Notes under the pieces: model-generated | Told to the model about the DNA's origin: nothing | What the model saw: only the letters and a program-made list of their open reading frames with translations | The model's database searches: none | Shown: in pieces, positions 15,715 to 23,716 of the stretch | Position numbering within the stretch: position 1 is the first letter of the stretch | How the letters are laid out: each line of letters opens with the position of its first letter | Assembly (NCBI GenBank): GCA_017936375.1 | Contig: JAGBFR010000074.1 | Location: 1-44,787 of the forward strand | DNA from: Clostridia bacterium | GTDB lineage: Bacteria > Bacillota > Clostridia > Christensenellales > Aristaeellaceae | Direction of reading: 5' to 3' | DNA length: 44,787 nt | Program-made: the position numbers and the translations under genes

Positions 15715-15745
15715 TTGACCTGCACGCAGCGTATGGGCGTATACT
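15715..15745 (+). promoter_or_regulatory. MerR-type promoter with 19-base spacer
   Basis: TTGACC (15715-15720) and TATACT (15740-15745) are 19 bases apart. This over-long spacing is the hallmark of promoters that MerR-family activators remodel, and the next gene encodes such a regulator, so autoregulation is likely. Confidence 0.65.
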
Positions 15746-15777
15746 CAGGGCATAAGAATTCCAAAGGAGGAATGAGC

Positions 15778-16659
15778 ATGCGCATTCACGAAGCCGCAGA
15801 GGCAGTCGGCTGCACGCAGCGCGCCATCAAGCTCTATGAAGAGAAGGGGCTCCTGCCGCCGATTTCCCGCAGCGAGAACGGATACCGCGACTACAGTGAG
15901 GAGGATATCCGCATTCTCCACGAGATTCAGGCCTACCGCAAGCTGGGCATCTCCCTGTCCGATATCAGCAGGCTGCTCTCCGGCGACTGCCCTGAACTGC
16001 TGGAAAGCATCTTGACCGATAAGCACCAGAGCGCGGCGGCACAGCTGCGCGAGATCGAGGCGCTGGAAGCCTACATCGCCCATCGTGACGCCGCGCAGCT
16101 GGATAAGGCGCTCGACTACGACAGCATCGCCTCCGCCCTGCGCGCTCAGCTGCCCGGCCCCCTCGGTAAATACCTGGCCGCTCACTTCGAGCCCTATCTG
16201 CCGGACAGAATCACCACCGAGGAACAGCAGGACGCCTATGAGCGGATTCTCGCCTTCTGGGACAATCCCAGCCTCAAACTGCCGCTTCTCTATCGGATCA
16301 GCATGCTCTTCTCACAACGCATCCCCAGCGCGAGCGCAGCGCAGGCTGACGCTGCCATCCAATCCATGCTCAATCCCAGCGAGGAACAGTACGCCCGCAT
16401 CAAGGAGCAGACGCTGCGCACGGTCCGCATGCGCGAAAACCCGCTGATCCGGTATAATCCGGCTGAAGTGCTCAAGCGGCGCATGATGCGCAGCCTGCGG
16501 GACTGCGGGTATTATGATCTCTTCATCCCGCAGATGAAGCGCCTCTCTCCCTCATATAAAGCATATCAGGACGCACTGCAGGCCATGAACGACCGCCTGT
16601 GCCGCGACCTTGGGCTCTATTACGACGCCGGCTTTCATCTCCGCATAAAGCAGAAATGA
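15778..16659 (+). CDS. MerR-family transcriptional regulator
   Basis: 293 residues. Residues 1-70 form the winged helix-turn-helix of the family: MRIHEAAEAVGCTQRAIKLY, EEKGLLPPISRSENGYRDYS, then IRILHEIQAYRKLGISLSDI. A coiled-coil dimer helix follows near residues 75-105. The C-terminal 180 residues are helical, with no metal-binding cysteines, and resemble no effector domain I know, so the signal is unknown. AAAGGAGG is seven bases before the ATG at 15778 but one base from the ATG at 15772, hence my choice. Its promoter has the 19-base spacer expected for self-activation. A convergent binding-protein gene follows. Confidence 0.88.
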   Translation: MRIHEAAEAVGCTQRAIKLYEEKGLLPPISRSENGYRDYSEEDIRILHEIQAYRKLGISLSDISRLLSGDCPELLESILTDKHQSAAAQLREIEALEAYIAHRDAAQLDKALDYDSIASALRAQLPGPLGKYLAAHFEPYLPDRITTEEQQDAYERILAFWDNPSLKLPLLYRISMLFSQRIPSASAAQADAAIQSMLNPSEEQYARIKEQTLRTVRMRENPLIRYNPAEVLKRRMMRSLRDCGYYDLFIPQMKRLSPSYKAYQDALQAMNDRLCRDLGLYYDAGFHLRIKQK

Positions 16660-16667
16660 ATAAAGAA

Positions 16668-16697
16668 AAGGCCTAAGAGCATATGCCCTCAGGCCTT
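16668..16697 (-). terminator. Terminator of the amino-acid binding protein gene
   Basis: Read on the minus strand, AAGGCCT and AGGCCTT flank an inner GCATATGC palindrome, followed by TTTCTTTA. It may also slow transcription of the MerR gene from the other side. Confidence 0.7.
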
Positions 16698-16711
16698 CTG
16701 GTAACCATGAA

Positions 16712-17479
16712 TTACTTCGCGAGCAGGACCTGGTCAACCCACTGCTGATACAGACCCTCGGCATTGATCTGATCGATCAGCTCCTGGATCTTCGCAGCAA
16801 GCGCGGCGTCGCCCTTCACGCTGGCGATGTAGTTGCCGCCCTCAAAGTCGAAGGCGAACTCGGCGACCTCGAGGTCGTCGTTCTCAGCCAGAACGCTGTC
16901 ATACACGGTCTTCGGGACAGCCAGCGCATCCACGCGGCCGGTCTTGACCATGTTCACGCCGTCCGGAATCTTGGTGATCAGCTCGAGGGTCGCGCCGGTG
17001 AGCTGCTCCTCGACCATGATCTGCTGGTTGGTGCCGTTCTGCGCGGCGACGACCTTGCCGTCAAACGCCTCGGCAGAATTGTACGCAGCGCCCTCGCCCT
17101 TCTTGACGAGCAGGCCCTGAGCGCCCTCGTTCCAGTAAACGCCGGTGAGCTCCATCGCGTTGAGGCGCTCCTCGTCGTAGGTCAGGCCCGCGACCATCAG
17201 GTCGACGTCGCCGCGGCCGACAGCGGCCAGGCAGGCGTCAAAGGCGAGCGGCTGGATCTCCAGCTCAACGCCGAGCTGCTCGGCGATCCACTGCATCATC
17301 AGCACGTCGGTGCCGACGATCTCGCCGGCGTCGTCGATGTACTCATACGGCGGCCAGTCCGGGCTGGTGGCGATCACGATCTTGCCGGCAGCCTGAATGT
17401 CTTCGAGGCGATCCGCAAGCGCGAGGGAGCAGGTCATGAGCATCATAACCGCAAGAACAAGCGCAAAGAACTTCTTCAT
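16712..17479 (-). CDS. Polar amino-acid ABC transporter substrate-binding protein (family 3)
   Basis: 255 residues: a signal peptide ending near SLALAD, then the two-lobe family-3 fold. Typical strands and motifs are GKIVIATSPDWPPYEYID, MQWIAEQLGVELEIQPLAFD, GRGDVDLMVAGLTYDEER (ligand-contact region) and AEGLYQQWVDQVL at the C-terminus. It binds a polar or charged amino acid outside the cell. No lipobox Cys is seen. The permease and ATPase that should complete it lie at 20098-21514 on the other strand. The intervening aminotransferase and dehydrogenase suggest the imported amino acid is then transaminated. AGGAGGAA precedes the ATG. Confidence 0.92.
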   Translation of the reverse strand: MKKFFALVLAVMMLMTCSLALADRLEDIQAAGKIVIATSPDWPPYEYIDDAGEIVGTDVLMMQWIAEQLGVELEIQPLAFDACLAAVGRGDVDLMVAGLTYDEERLNAMELTGVYWNEGAQGLLVKKGEGAAYNSAEAFDGKVVAAQNGTNQQIMVEEQLTGATLELITKIPDGVNMVKTGRVDALAVPKTVYDSVLAENDDLEVAEFAFDFEGGNYIASVKGDAALAAKIQELIDQINAEGLYQQWVDQVLLAK

Positions 17480-17541
17480 AAGTCAGTTCCTCCTTCAATT
17501 TTCATTGCACGGCCGCAGGGACCTTGAGCAAAGATAGGGAT

Positions 17542-17570
17542 ATTCTACGACGGGCAAATGCATATGTCAA
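17542..17570 (-). promoter_or_regulatory. Promoter of the amino-acid binding protein gene
   Basis: Minus-strand TTGACA (17565-17570), a 17-base spacer and TAGAAT (17542-17547), about 60 bases before the start codon. Confidence 0.8.
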
Positions 17571-17654
17571 GTGAATATTCTGCATAAAACCCGGCCACTT
17601 TTGATTTTTCTTGAATTTTCTTTCATTTTTCAGAAAAAACGCACCCATTAGTCA

Positions 17655-17683
17655 TTGTGAAAAGATCAAGATTGTGATAGAAT
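17655..17683 (+). promoter_or_regulatory. Promoter of the aminotransferase operon
   Basis: TTGTGA (17655-17660), 17 bases, TAGAAT (17678-17683), 47 bases before the ATG. It is divergent from the binding-protein promoter. The same TAGAATATCCC string occurs at both -10 regions, which hints at a shared regulator. Confidence 0.6.
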
Positions 17684-17730
17684 ATCCCCATTGTGCATAA
17701 CCATCATGAGCATGAAAGGCGTGAATAAAT

Positions 17731-18912
17731 ATGCCCGAGCTGAGCCGCCGTGTTCAGACGTTCACCGACTCCGTCATCCGCCGGATGACCCGCATCAGCG
17801 ATGAAGTCGGCGCAATCAACCTCTCTCAGGGATTCCCTGATTTTCCCCCGCCCCAGGAGATCACCGACCGCCTTGCGCAGGTCGCCCTTGAGGGCCCGCA
17901 TCAGTATTCCGTGACCTTCGGCGCAGAGAATTTCCGCGAGGCGCTTGCCCGCAAGCAAGGCAGGGCCTATGGCCGCACGATCGATCCCGACACCGAGATC
18001 CTCGTCACCTGCGGCGGCACGGAAGCGATGATGAGCGCCATGATGACCGTCTGCAATCCGGGCGACAAGGTCGTCGTCTTTTCCCCGTTCTATGAGAATT
18101 ACGGTGCGGACGCCATCCTCTCCGGCGCGGATCCCATCTTTGTTCCCCTCGTGCCGCCGACGTTTGATTTCGACCGCGAGGTGCTCGAGGCGGCCTTCCG
18201 CCAGCATCCCAAGGCGATCATCGTCTGCAACCCGTCCAATCCCTGCGGCAAGGTCTTCACCAAGGAAGAGCTCCTCTTCATCGGCGGTCTGTGCAATCAG
18301 TATGACGCATACATGATCACCGACGAGGTCTATGAGCATATCGTCTTTGCGCCGTATGAGCATGTCTATGCCGGCGCGCTGCCGGAGATTGCAGACCGCG
18401 TGATCTGCTGCTCCTCTCTCTCCAAGACGTATTCCATCACAGGCTGGCGCCTTGGCTACCTGATCGGACCGGCGGACGTCATCGAGGCCGCCAAGAAGGT
18501 CCATGACTTCCTGACTGTCGGCGCTGCATCCCCGCTGCAGGAGGCTGCCGTCGTCGGCCTTGAGTTCCCGCAGAGCTACTACGACGGCCTGACGGAGCTC
18601 TATACCAAAAAGCGCCGGATCTTCCTCGACGGCCTTGACCGCATCGGCCTCAAGCACACCGTGCCGCAGGGCTCCTATTTCGTCATGGTGGATATCAGCG
18701 ACTTCCAGAAGCCCGGTATGATGTTTAACGGCAAGAGCGATATGGAATTCTGCGAATGGATGATCCGCACGGTCGGCGTCGCCGCCGTCCCGGGCTCCAG
18801 CTTCTTCCGCGAGCCGGTCAATCACCTCATCCGCCTGCACTTTGCCCGCAGCGAGGAGACCCTCCATGAGGCCCTCGACCGCCTGGCAAAGATCCCGCAG
18901 CTGCTGGGCTGA
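17731..18912 (+). CDS. Class I/II PLP-dependent aminotransferase
   Basis: 393 residues, standard fold-type I length. The internal aldimine Lys232 sits in SSLSKTYSITGWRLGY. Cofactor contacts appear as CGGTEA, the ITDEVYEHI Asp, and CNPSNPCGK with the Asn that hydrogen-bonds the pyridoxal ring. The substrate carboxylate Arg lies near LIRLHFARS. The opening INLSQGFPDFPPP is typical of the aspartate/kynurenine/methionine-type subgroup. The amino donor cannot be assigned. It lies between the binding protein and permease genes of one ABC importer, so it may catabolise the imported amino acid. The ribosome binding site is weak (AAAGG about 12 bases upstream). Confidence 0.9.
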   Translation: MPELSRRVQTFTDSVIRRMTRISDEVGAINLSQGFPDFPPPQEITDRLAQVALEGPHQYSVTFGAENFREALARKQGRAYGRTIDPDTEILVTCGGTEAMMSAMMTVCNPGDKVVVFSPFYENYGADAILSGADPIFVPLVPPTFDFDREVLEAAFRQHPKAIIVCNPSNPCGKVFTKEELLFIGGLCNQYDAYMITDEVYEHIVFAPYEHVYAGALPEIADRVICCSSLSKTYSITGWRLGYLIGPADVIEAAKKVHDFLTVGAASPLQEAAVVGLEFPQSYYDGLTELYTKKRRIFLDGLDRIGLKHTVPQGSYFVMVDISDFQKPGMMFNGKSDMEFCEWMIRTVGVAAVPGSSFFREPVNHLIRLHFARSEETLHEALDRLAKIPQLLG

Positions 18913-18960
18913 TTCTTTCCCCCTCCCCAACCGACCCCCGTATTGAGAAACCATTTAAAC

Positions 18961-20055
18961 ATGTATATCACCGATGTAGTCACCCTGCCGCGCTTTGTTA
19001 TCGGCCGCGGCATCTATGCCCGCTTCCCCTCCCTCTGCGCCCAGTACGGCCGGTCGTTTGCCGTCGTCGGCGGCGTGACGGCCATGGAAAAGGGCATGCC
19101 CGCCCTGCTCGAGTCTGTCTCCGCCGTGCCGGATGGGCCGCAGCTCCTCGTCGCGATGCCCTTCGGCGGCGCCTGCACATTCTCCGCCATCAACAGCCTG
19201 AGCACTGCGCTGCGCCCGATGCAGCCGGACTTCCTTGTGGGCATGGGCGGCGGCAAGGCCATCGACACCGCCAAGGGCGTGGCGGATGCGCTGGGCATTC
19301 CGCTGGTCAGCCTGCCCACGCTCGTCTCCAACTGCGCGCCGATCACGGCGCTGTCCGTCGTCTATCGCGAGGACGGTCCGTTTGACCAGTTCCGCTTCTA
19401 CGATGCGCCGCCCGCGCTGACGATGGTCGATCTGGACATCGCAGCCAATGCGCCCGTCCGGTATTTCCGCGCGGGCATGGGCGACACCATCGCCAAGCAT
19501 CTGGAATCCACCTTTTCCGCGCGCGGCGACGTGCTCGGCGAGGCGATGGACCACATGTCCGCCATCGGCGTGGCGCTCTCCTCCACCTGCTATGACCCGA
19601 TCCTCCAGCATGGCCGTCAGGCGCTTGAGGAGGTCACCGCGCATACCGCCGGTCCCGCTATGGAGATCTGCGCCCGCAGCATCATCATTTCCGCCGGCCT
19701 CGTCTCCCTGATGGCCAATGACGACTATAACTGCGCGCTGGCGCATGCCGTCTGCTATGGTCTCTCGCTCTTCAGCCATGTCGAAGAAAGCTGCCTGCAC
19801 GGCGATCTGGTCGCCTACGGCGCGCTGGTCCAGCTCATGCTCGACGGTCAGGCAGAGCGCGCAGGGGAGCTGAGGGATTTCCTCGTCTCCATCGGCACGC
19901 CCGTCACCCTTGAGGCCATCGGCCTGCCGCTTGACCTCAAGGCGCTGGACGCCGCGCTTGAGGAGGCCGTCACCGGCCCGGACATGGCGCACATCCCCTA
20001 TCCGATCACAAAAGACATGGTCTTCGAGGCCATGCAGCGCGTCGAGGCCCTCTGA
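18961..20055 (+). CDS. Iron-containing alcohol/glycerol dehydrogenase-family protein
   Basis: About 364 residues resembling the glycerol-dehydrogenase/glycerol-1-phosphate-dehydrogenase branch of the iron-containing ADH superfamily. The NAD-binding loop is GMGGGKAIDTAKGVAD, the metal-site Asp lies in RAGMGDTIAKHLE, and two metal-binding histidines appear in LAHAVCYG and ESCLHGDLVAYG. The family oxidises polyols or hydroxy acids with NAD(P). The substrate here is unknown. Following an aminotransferase, a 2-hydroxy acid or amino alcohol would be plausible. I start at the ATG 18961. A TTG at 18943 adds six residues, but neither has a good ribosome binding site, so translation may depend on the upstream gene. 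Confidence 0.85.
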   Translation: MYITDVVTLPRFVIGRGIYARFPSLCAQYGRSFAVVGGVTAMEKGMPALLESVSAVPDGPQLLVAMPFGGACTFSAINSLSTALRPMQPDFLVGMGGGKAIDTAKGVADALGIPLVSLPTLVSNCAPITALSVVYREDGPFDQFRFYDAPPALTMVDLDIAANAPVRYFRAGMGDTIAKHLESTFSARGDVLGEAMDHMSAIGVALSSTCYDPILQHGRQALEEVTAHTAGPAMEICARSIIISAGLVSLMANDDYNCALAHAVCYGLSLFSHVEESCLHGDLVAYGALVQLMLDGQAERAGELRDFLVSIGTPVTLEAIGLPLDLKALDAALEEAVTGPDMAHIPYPITKDMVFEAMQRVEAL

Positions 20056-20097
20056 CCCCGTCGCTGAATCCCGTCTCTTTTTAAGGAGGAATCACCT

Positions 20098-20763
20098 TTG
20101 GTCGCTAATCTCACAAGGCTGCTCACCAAGTACGGCATGAACTTTGTCAACGGCCTGTTCACCACGCTGGAGCTGGCGCTCATCTCTGTGGCCATCGGCT
20201 GCATCATCGGCGCGATCGTCGCCATCATGCGTCTGTCCAAGAGCAAGATTCTCAACGGCATCGCCGCGGTCTATACCGAGGTCATCCGCGATACGCCGCT
20301 GCTCCTCCAGCTCTATTTCTTCTATTTCCTGCTCCCGGATATTCTCCCGGCGCTGCGTCTGTCCAAGTTCACCTGCATCGCCGTCGCGCTGATCTTTAAC
20401 TCCGGCGCATACATGTCCGAGGTCTTCCGTTCCGGCATTCAGTCCGTCGACCGCGGCCAGACGGAGGCCGCCCGCTCTTTGGGCCTCTCCTCCAGCCAGA
20501 CGATGATCCGCATCGTCCTGCCTCAGGCGCTGCGCAACGTGCTGCCCGCGATGTGCAACGAATTCGTCGCCATCACGAAGGAGACCTCCCTCGCCTCCAC
20601 GTTCTATGTCGGCGATCTGATGACCCAGTATCAGACCATCTCCGGCAAGACCTACATGGTCATCGAGCCGCTCATCATCATCGGCGTCATCTATTTCGTG
20701 GTGACCTTCACGATGAGCAAGCTGATCGCCGTACTGGAAAGGAAGCTGAAGACCGATGAGTAA
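20098..20763 (+). CDS. Polar amino-acid ABC transporter permease
   Basis: 221 residues with five hydrophobic helices. The family's ATPase-contact EAA loop is visible as [24 protein letters not shown] region (residues 120-145). Other typical parts are [16 protein letters not shown] at the N-terminus and [17 protein letters not shown]. It forms the channel of a HisM/GlnP-type importer with the ATPase encoded next. The start is TTG at 20098, nine bases after AAGGAGG. The stop overlaps the ATPase ATG by eight bases. The binding protein is probably the one at 16712. Confidence 0.93.
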   Translation: MVANLTRLLTKYGMNFVNGLFTTLELALISVAIGCIIGAIVAIMRLSKSKILNGIAAVYTEVIRDTPLLLQLYFFYFLLPDILPALRLSKFTCIAVALIFNSGAYMSEVFRSGIQSVDRGQTEAARSLGLSSSQTMIRIVLPQALRNVLPAMCNEFVAITKETSLASTFYVGDLMTQYQTISGKTYMVIEPLIIIGVIYFVVTFTMSKLIAVLERKLKTDE

Positions 20764-21514
20764 TACGTTTGATTATACCGCTGCCCCGGCGCTGATCCGC
20801 GTGGAGGATCTGCACAAGAGCTTCGGCTCTCTAAAGGTGCTCTCCGGCATCACAGAGACCATCCACAAGGGCGAGGTCGTCTCCCTGATCGGCCCGTCCG
20901 GTTCCGGCAAGTCGACCTTCCTGCGCTGCCTGAATCTGCTTGAGGTGCCGACCTCTGGCCATATCTGGTTCAATGGCGAGGACATTGCCGACAAGTCCGT
21001 CAACATCGACAAGCACCGCCAGAAGATGGGCATGGTCTTCCAGCATTTCAACATCTTCCCGCACATGTCCGTCATTGAGAACATCACCCTCGCCCCGGTC
21101 ATGCTCGGCAAGATGAGCAAGGACGAGGCCATCGCCAAGGCTGAGGCGCTCCTTGAGCGCGTCGGCCTGTCCGACAAGCGCGACAACAAGCCCTCCCGCC
21201 TCTCCGGCGGCCAGAAGCAGCGCCTTGCGATCATCCGTGCGCTGGCAATGGAGCCGGAAGTCATGCTCTTTGACGAGCCCACCTCCGCGCTGGACCCGGA
21301 GATGGTCGGCGAGGTTCTGGAGGTTATCAAGGATCTGGCCCGCAACAAGATGACCTGCGTCATCGTCACGCATGAGATGGGCTTCGCCCGCGAGGTCTGC
21401 AACCGCGTCCTCTTCATGGATGGCGGCACCATCTGCGAGCAGGGCGAGCCGCACAAGCTCTTTGACCACCCGGAGCATCCGCGCACGAAGGACTTCCTGA
21501 GCAAGGTTCTGTGA
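20756..21514 (+). CDS. Polar amino-acid ABC transporter ATP-binding protein
   Basis: 252 residues. Walker A GPSGSGKS at residues 46-53, Q-loop in [11 protein letters not shown], signature [12 protein letters not shown], Walker [14 protein letters not shown], and the switch histidine in VTHEMGFA. The pattern [20 protein letters not shown] and the overall length are those of GlnQ/HisP-type ATPases that drive amino-acid uptake. It overlaps the permease gene by eight bases, and the pseudouridine synthase gene follows after 13 bases, so all lie on one transcript. Confidence 0.95.
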   Translation: MSNTFDYTAAPALIRVEDLHKSFGSLKVLSGITETIHKGEVVSLIGPSGSGKSTFLRCLNLLEVPTSGHIWFNGEDIADKSVNIDKHRQKMGMVFQHFNIFPHMSVIENITLAPVMLGKMSKDEAIAKAEALLERVGLSDKRDNKPSRLSGGQKQRLAIIRALAMEPEVMLFDEPTSALDPEMVGEVLEVIKDLARNKMTCVIVTHEMGFAREVCNRVLFMDGGTICEQGEPHKLFDHPEHPRTKDFLSKVL

Positions 21515-21527
21515 TACCGAGGTTTCT

Positions 21528-22433
21528 ATGCTGATCACCCACATCGTCTCCCCGCAGGAGGACGGCATGACGCTGCACGCACTGATGCGCGGGCCCATGG
21601 CGCTCTCCGGCAGGCAGACCCGTATTGTGAAGCAGGAGGGCGCCGTCACCGTTGACGCGGCGCCCTTTTTTTCCAATCAGCCTGTGCGCACAGGCATGGT
21701 CGTGCGCATTGAGCTTCCCGACTACGAGGAGGAGACCTCTCCTGCCCGGGATCTGAACGCCGTGCGCGTTCTCTATGAGGATGACGCGCTGCTTGCCGTC
21801 TTCAAGCCCGCGCCGCTCCAGTGCCATCCCTCTCCCTCCGCCCCGCGCGGCAGCGACACGCTGGAATCGCGCGTGCAGCGCTATCTGGGCAGGAGCGCGC
21901 ATCCCGTCCATCGCCTTGATGCGGAGACGACGGGCGTCGTCCTCTTTGCCAAGGTGCCCTTTGTTCAGGCGCATCTTCAGCAGCAGATGACGGATGGGCG
22001 CATCGCCAAGCGCTATCAGGCGTGGGCATACGGCGTGCCCTCTCCTGAATCGGGCGAAATCGACGCACCCATCGCCCGCATGACGCCGGACAGCTTTACC
22101 CGCGTGGTGCGCGAGGATGGGCAGCGCGCCGTCAGCCGATACAGCGTCGTCAGGACGGCGCCTCTTCCCGGCGGTCACTGCGCCTCGCTGCTGGATCTGT
22201 CCCCCGTCACCGGGCGGACGCATCAGCTGCGCGTGCATATGACACACATCGGCTGCCCGCTCCTTGGCGATACGCGGTACTTTACGCCCGCGTCTTCCTC
22301 TGTCTCGGCAGCGCTGGGGCTTGTCCATCATCAGCTCAGCGCCGTATCCATCCGGTTCATCCATCCCGTTTCGGGCAAGGAGATTGCAGTCGCCTGCGAC
22401 CCCGTCTTTTCCCCGCAGCTCTCCACGCTGTAA
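21528..22433 (+). CDS. RluA-family RNA pseudouridine synthase
   Basis: 301 residues. The catalytic Asp131 lies in the family signature PVHRLDAETTGVVLFAK. Later motifs are KRYQAWAYG and SPVTGRTHQLRVHMTHIGCP. The N-terminal 70 residues (LHALMRGPMALSGRQTRIVK) resemble the small S4-like RNA-binding region of RluD-type enzymes. The enzyme converts uridines in rRNA or tRNA to pseudouridine. The target position cannot be told. It is the last gene of the transporter transcript and has a weak GAGG site before its ATG. Confidence 0.9.
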   Translation: MLITHIVSPQEDGMTLHALMRGPMALSGRQTRIVKQEGAVTVDAAPFFSNQPVRTGMVVRIELPDYEEETSPARDLNAVRVLYEDDALLAVFKPAPLQCHPSPSAPRGSDTLESRVQRYLGRSAHPVHRLDAETTGVVLFAKVPFVQAHLQQQMTDGRIAKRYQAWAYGVPSPESGEIDAPIARMTPDSFTRVVREDGQRAVSRYSVVRTAPLPGGHCASLLDLSPVTGRTHQLRVHMTHIGCPLLGDTRYFTPASSSVSAALGLVHHQLSAVSIRFIHPVSGKEIAVACDPVFSPQLSTL

Positions 22434-22444
22434 TGCATCTTCCA

Positions 22445-22490
22445 GATCATCCCATCGATGCGCATTTTCCGCAGAGGGATGGTCTTTTTT
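22445..22490 (+). terminator. Terminator after the pseudouridine synthase gene
   Basis: GATCATCCC pairs with GGGATGGTC (9 bp, one wobble), with an inner TGCG/CGCA stem, followed by TTTTTT. Confidence 0.8.
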
Positions 22491-22658
22491 CTTTTATTCT
22501 CAAGGAATTATCGCTTCCATACGCTCGGTCGTCCTCACCTTCCAGAAGATGGAAATGGTGATGATGCAATAATCGTTTTTCCTCCCCCGTCAATTGTGCA
22601 GAAGCCGCTCAGGAGCGGCCGCCAGAGCAGCTTCTCAACGACAAAGGAGGAATTCCTG

Positions 22659-23561
22659 ATGCAGAATAACCACAAGAAAGCGGCTTGCGCCGCAATGCTG
22701 TACATGGCGATGGCCGTGCCCTTTGCCGCCGTCGCCGAAAATGAGACCCGCGTCGTCACCTGCGGCACACTGAATCTGCGCGCCGAGGCCAGCACCGAAT
22801 CCGACGTCCTCGGCAAGTATGGCTGGGGCACGCAGGTGCTCGTCAAGGGGATGAACGGCGACTGGGCCTACGTCGACGTCGCCGGTCAGAGCGGCTATAT
22901 GTACGCCAAGTACCTCGGCAGCGAGGGCGAGACCAATGCCACAGCGTATGTCAAAACCAATACCCGCGGGCTGAACCTGCGCACCGAGCCGAACGGCGAC
23001 ATCCTCGGTTCCTATCCGCGCGGCACGAAGGTGACCGTCCTCTCCACCGACGGCGCGTGGAGCAAGGTCAGCGTCGACGGCAGGACCGGCTACATGTCCT
23101 CCCGCTGGCTGAGCTCGGTCAAGCCGTCCTCCTCTCAGACGGGCACATCCATCACCGGCACCGCCGTGGTCAATAACCCGCGCGACACGCAGGTGCTCTT
23201 CCTGCGCAGCGAGCCGACCATCAAGAGCGAGGCGCTGGGCTACTACCGCAACGGCAAGCAGATCACCCTGCTTGAGAAGCTCGACGGCTGGTACAAGGTC
23301 TCCGTCGACGGCAGGACCGGCTACATGATGGCCAAGTACCTGAAGGTGACGGACGCCATCGCCTCCGGCACGGCGACCGTCTACAACCCGAACGGCAACA
23401 GCTACGTCAACTTCCGTAAGGGCGCGAACCTCTCCTCTGCCGTGCTGAGCACCGTGCCCGTCGGCACGAAGATCACCGTGCTGGAGAAGACCACCGACTG
23501 GACCAAGACCGAGATTGACGGCGTGACCGGCTACATCTCCACCTGGTTCCTTCGCTTCTGA
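22659..23561 (+). CDS. Secreted protein with four SH3b repeats
   Basis: 300 residues. An N-terminal signal peptide (MQNNHKKAACAAMLYMAMAV, cleavage near AVA-EN) precedes four bacterial SH3 domains of about 60-70 residues each (about 30-86, 93-148, 158-225 and 233-300). Each has the pattern NLR or LRSEP, then G-t-V-v-L, then W-x-K-v-vDG-x-tGYm-x-W/K-yL. SH3b modules bind peptidoglycan cross-links or proteins. No catalytic domain is attached, so it may be a wall-binding or scaffold protein. AAAGGAGG precedes the ATG at 22659. An upstream frame opening at 22458 is rejected since it has no such site. Confidence 0.9.
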   Translation: MQNNHKKAACAAMLYMAMAVPFAAVAENETRVVTCGTLNLRAEASTESDVLGKYGWGTQVLVKGMNGDWAYVDVAGQSGYMYAKYLGSEGETNATAYVKTNTRGLNLRTEPNGDILGSYPRGTKVTVLSTDGAWSKVSVDGRTGYMSSRWLSSVKPSSSQTGTSITGTAVVNNPRDTQVLFLRSEPTIKSEALGYYRNGKQITLLEKLDGWYKVSVDGRTGYMMAKYLKVTDAIASGTATVYNPNGNSYVNFRKGANLSSAVLSTVPVGTKITVLEKTTDWTKTEIDGVTGYISTWFLRF

Positions 23562-23623
23562 TTGCTCACCCATTGTCTATCCAACCGTGAATTTCCTGAT
23601 CTGAACCTCTTCCTGTATCATAC

Positions 23624-23657
23624 GGGCTGCATCGCCGGATGGCTTTGCAGCCCTCTT
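23624..23657 (+). terminator. Probable terminator after the SH3-repeat gene
   Basis: GGGCTGC and GCAGCCC form a 7-bp stem with a 16-base loop, followed by TCTTTC. Confidence 0.55.
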
Positions 23658-23716
23658 TCGCATATTGCGCGCCGTCTCGCGCACAATAGGACAAACAGGA
23701 ACCGGAGGAATGAATC

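Noticed and set aside
22600-22622. Hairpin GCCGCTC/GAGCGGC before the SH3-repeat gene as a terminator
   Set aside because: There is no T run after it, and a better terminator lies at 22445-22490. It may simply be part of the leader.
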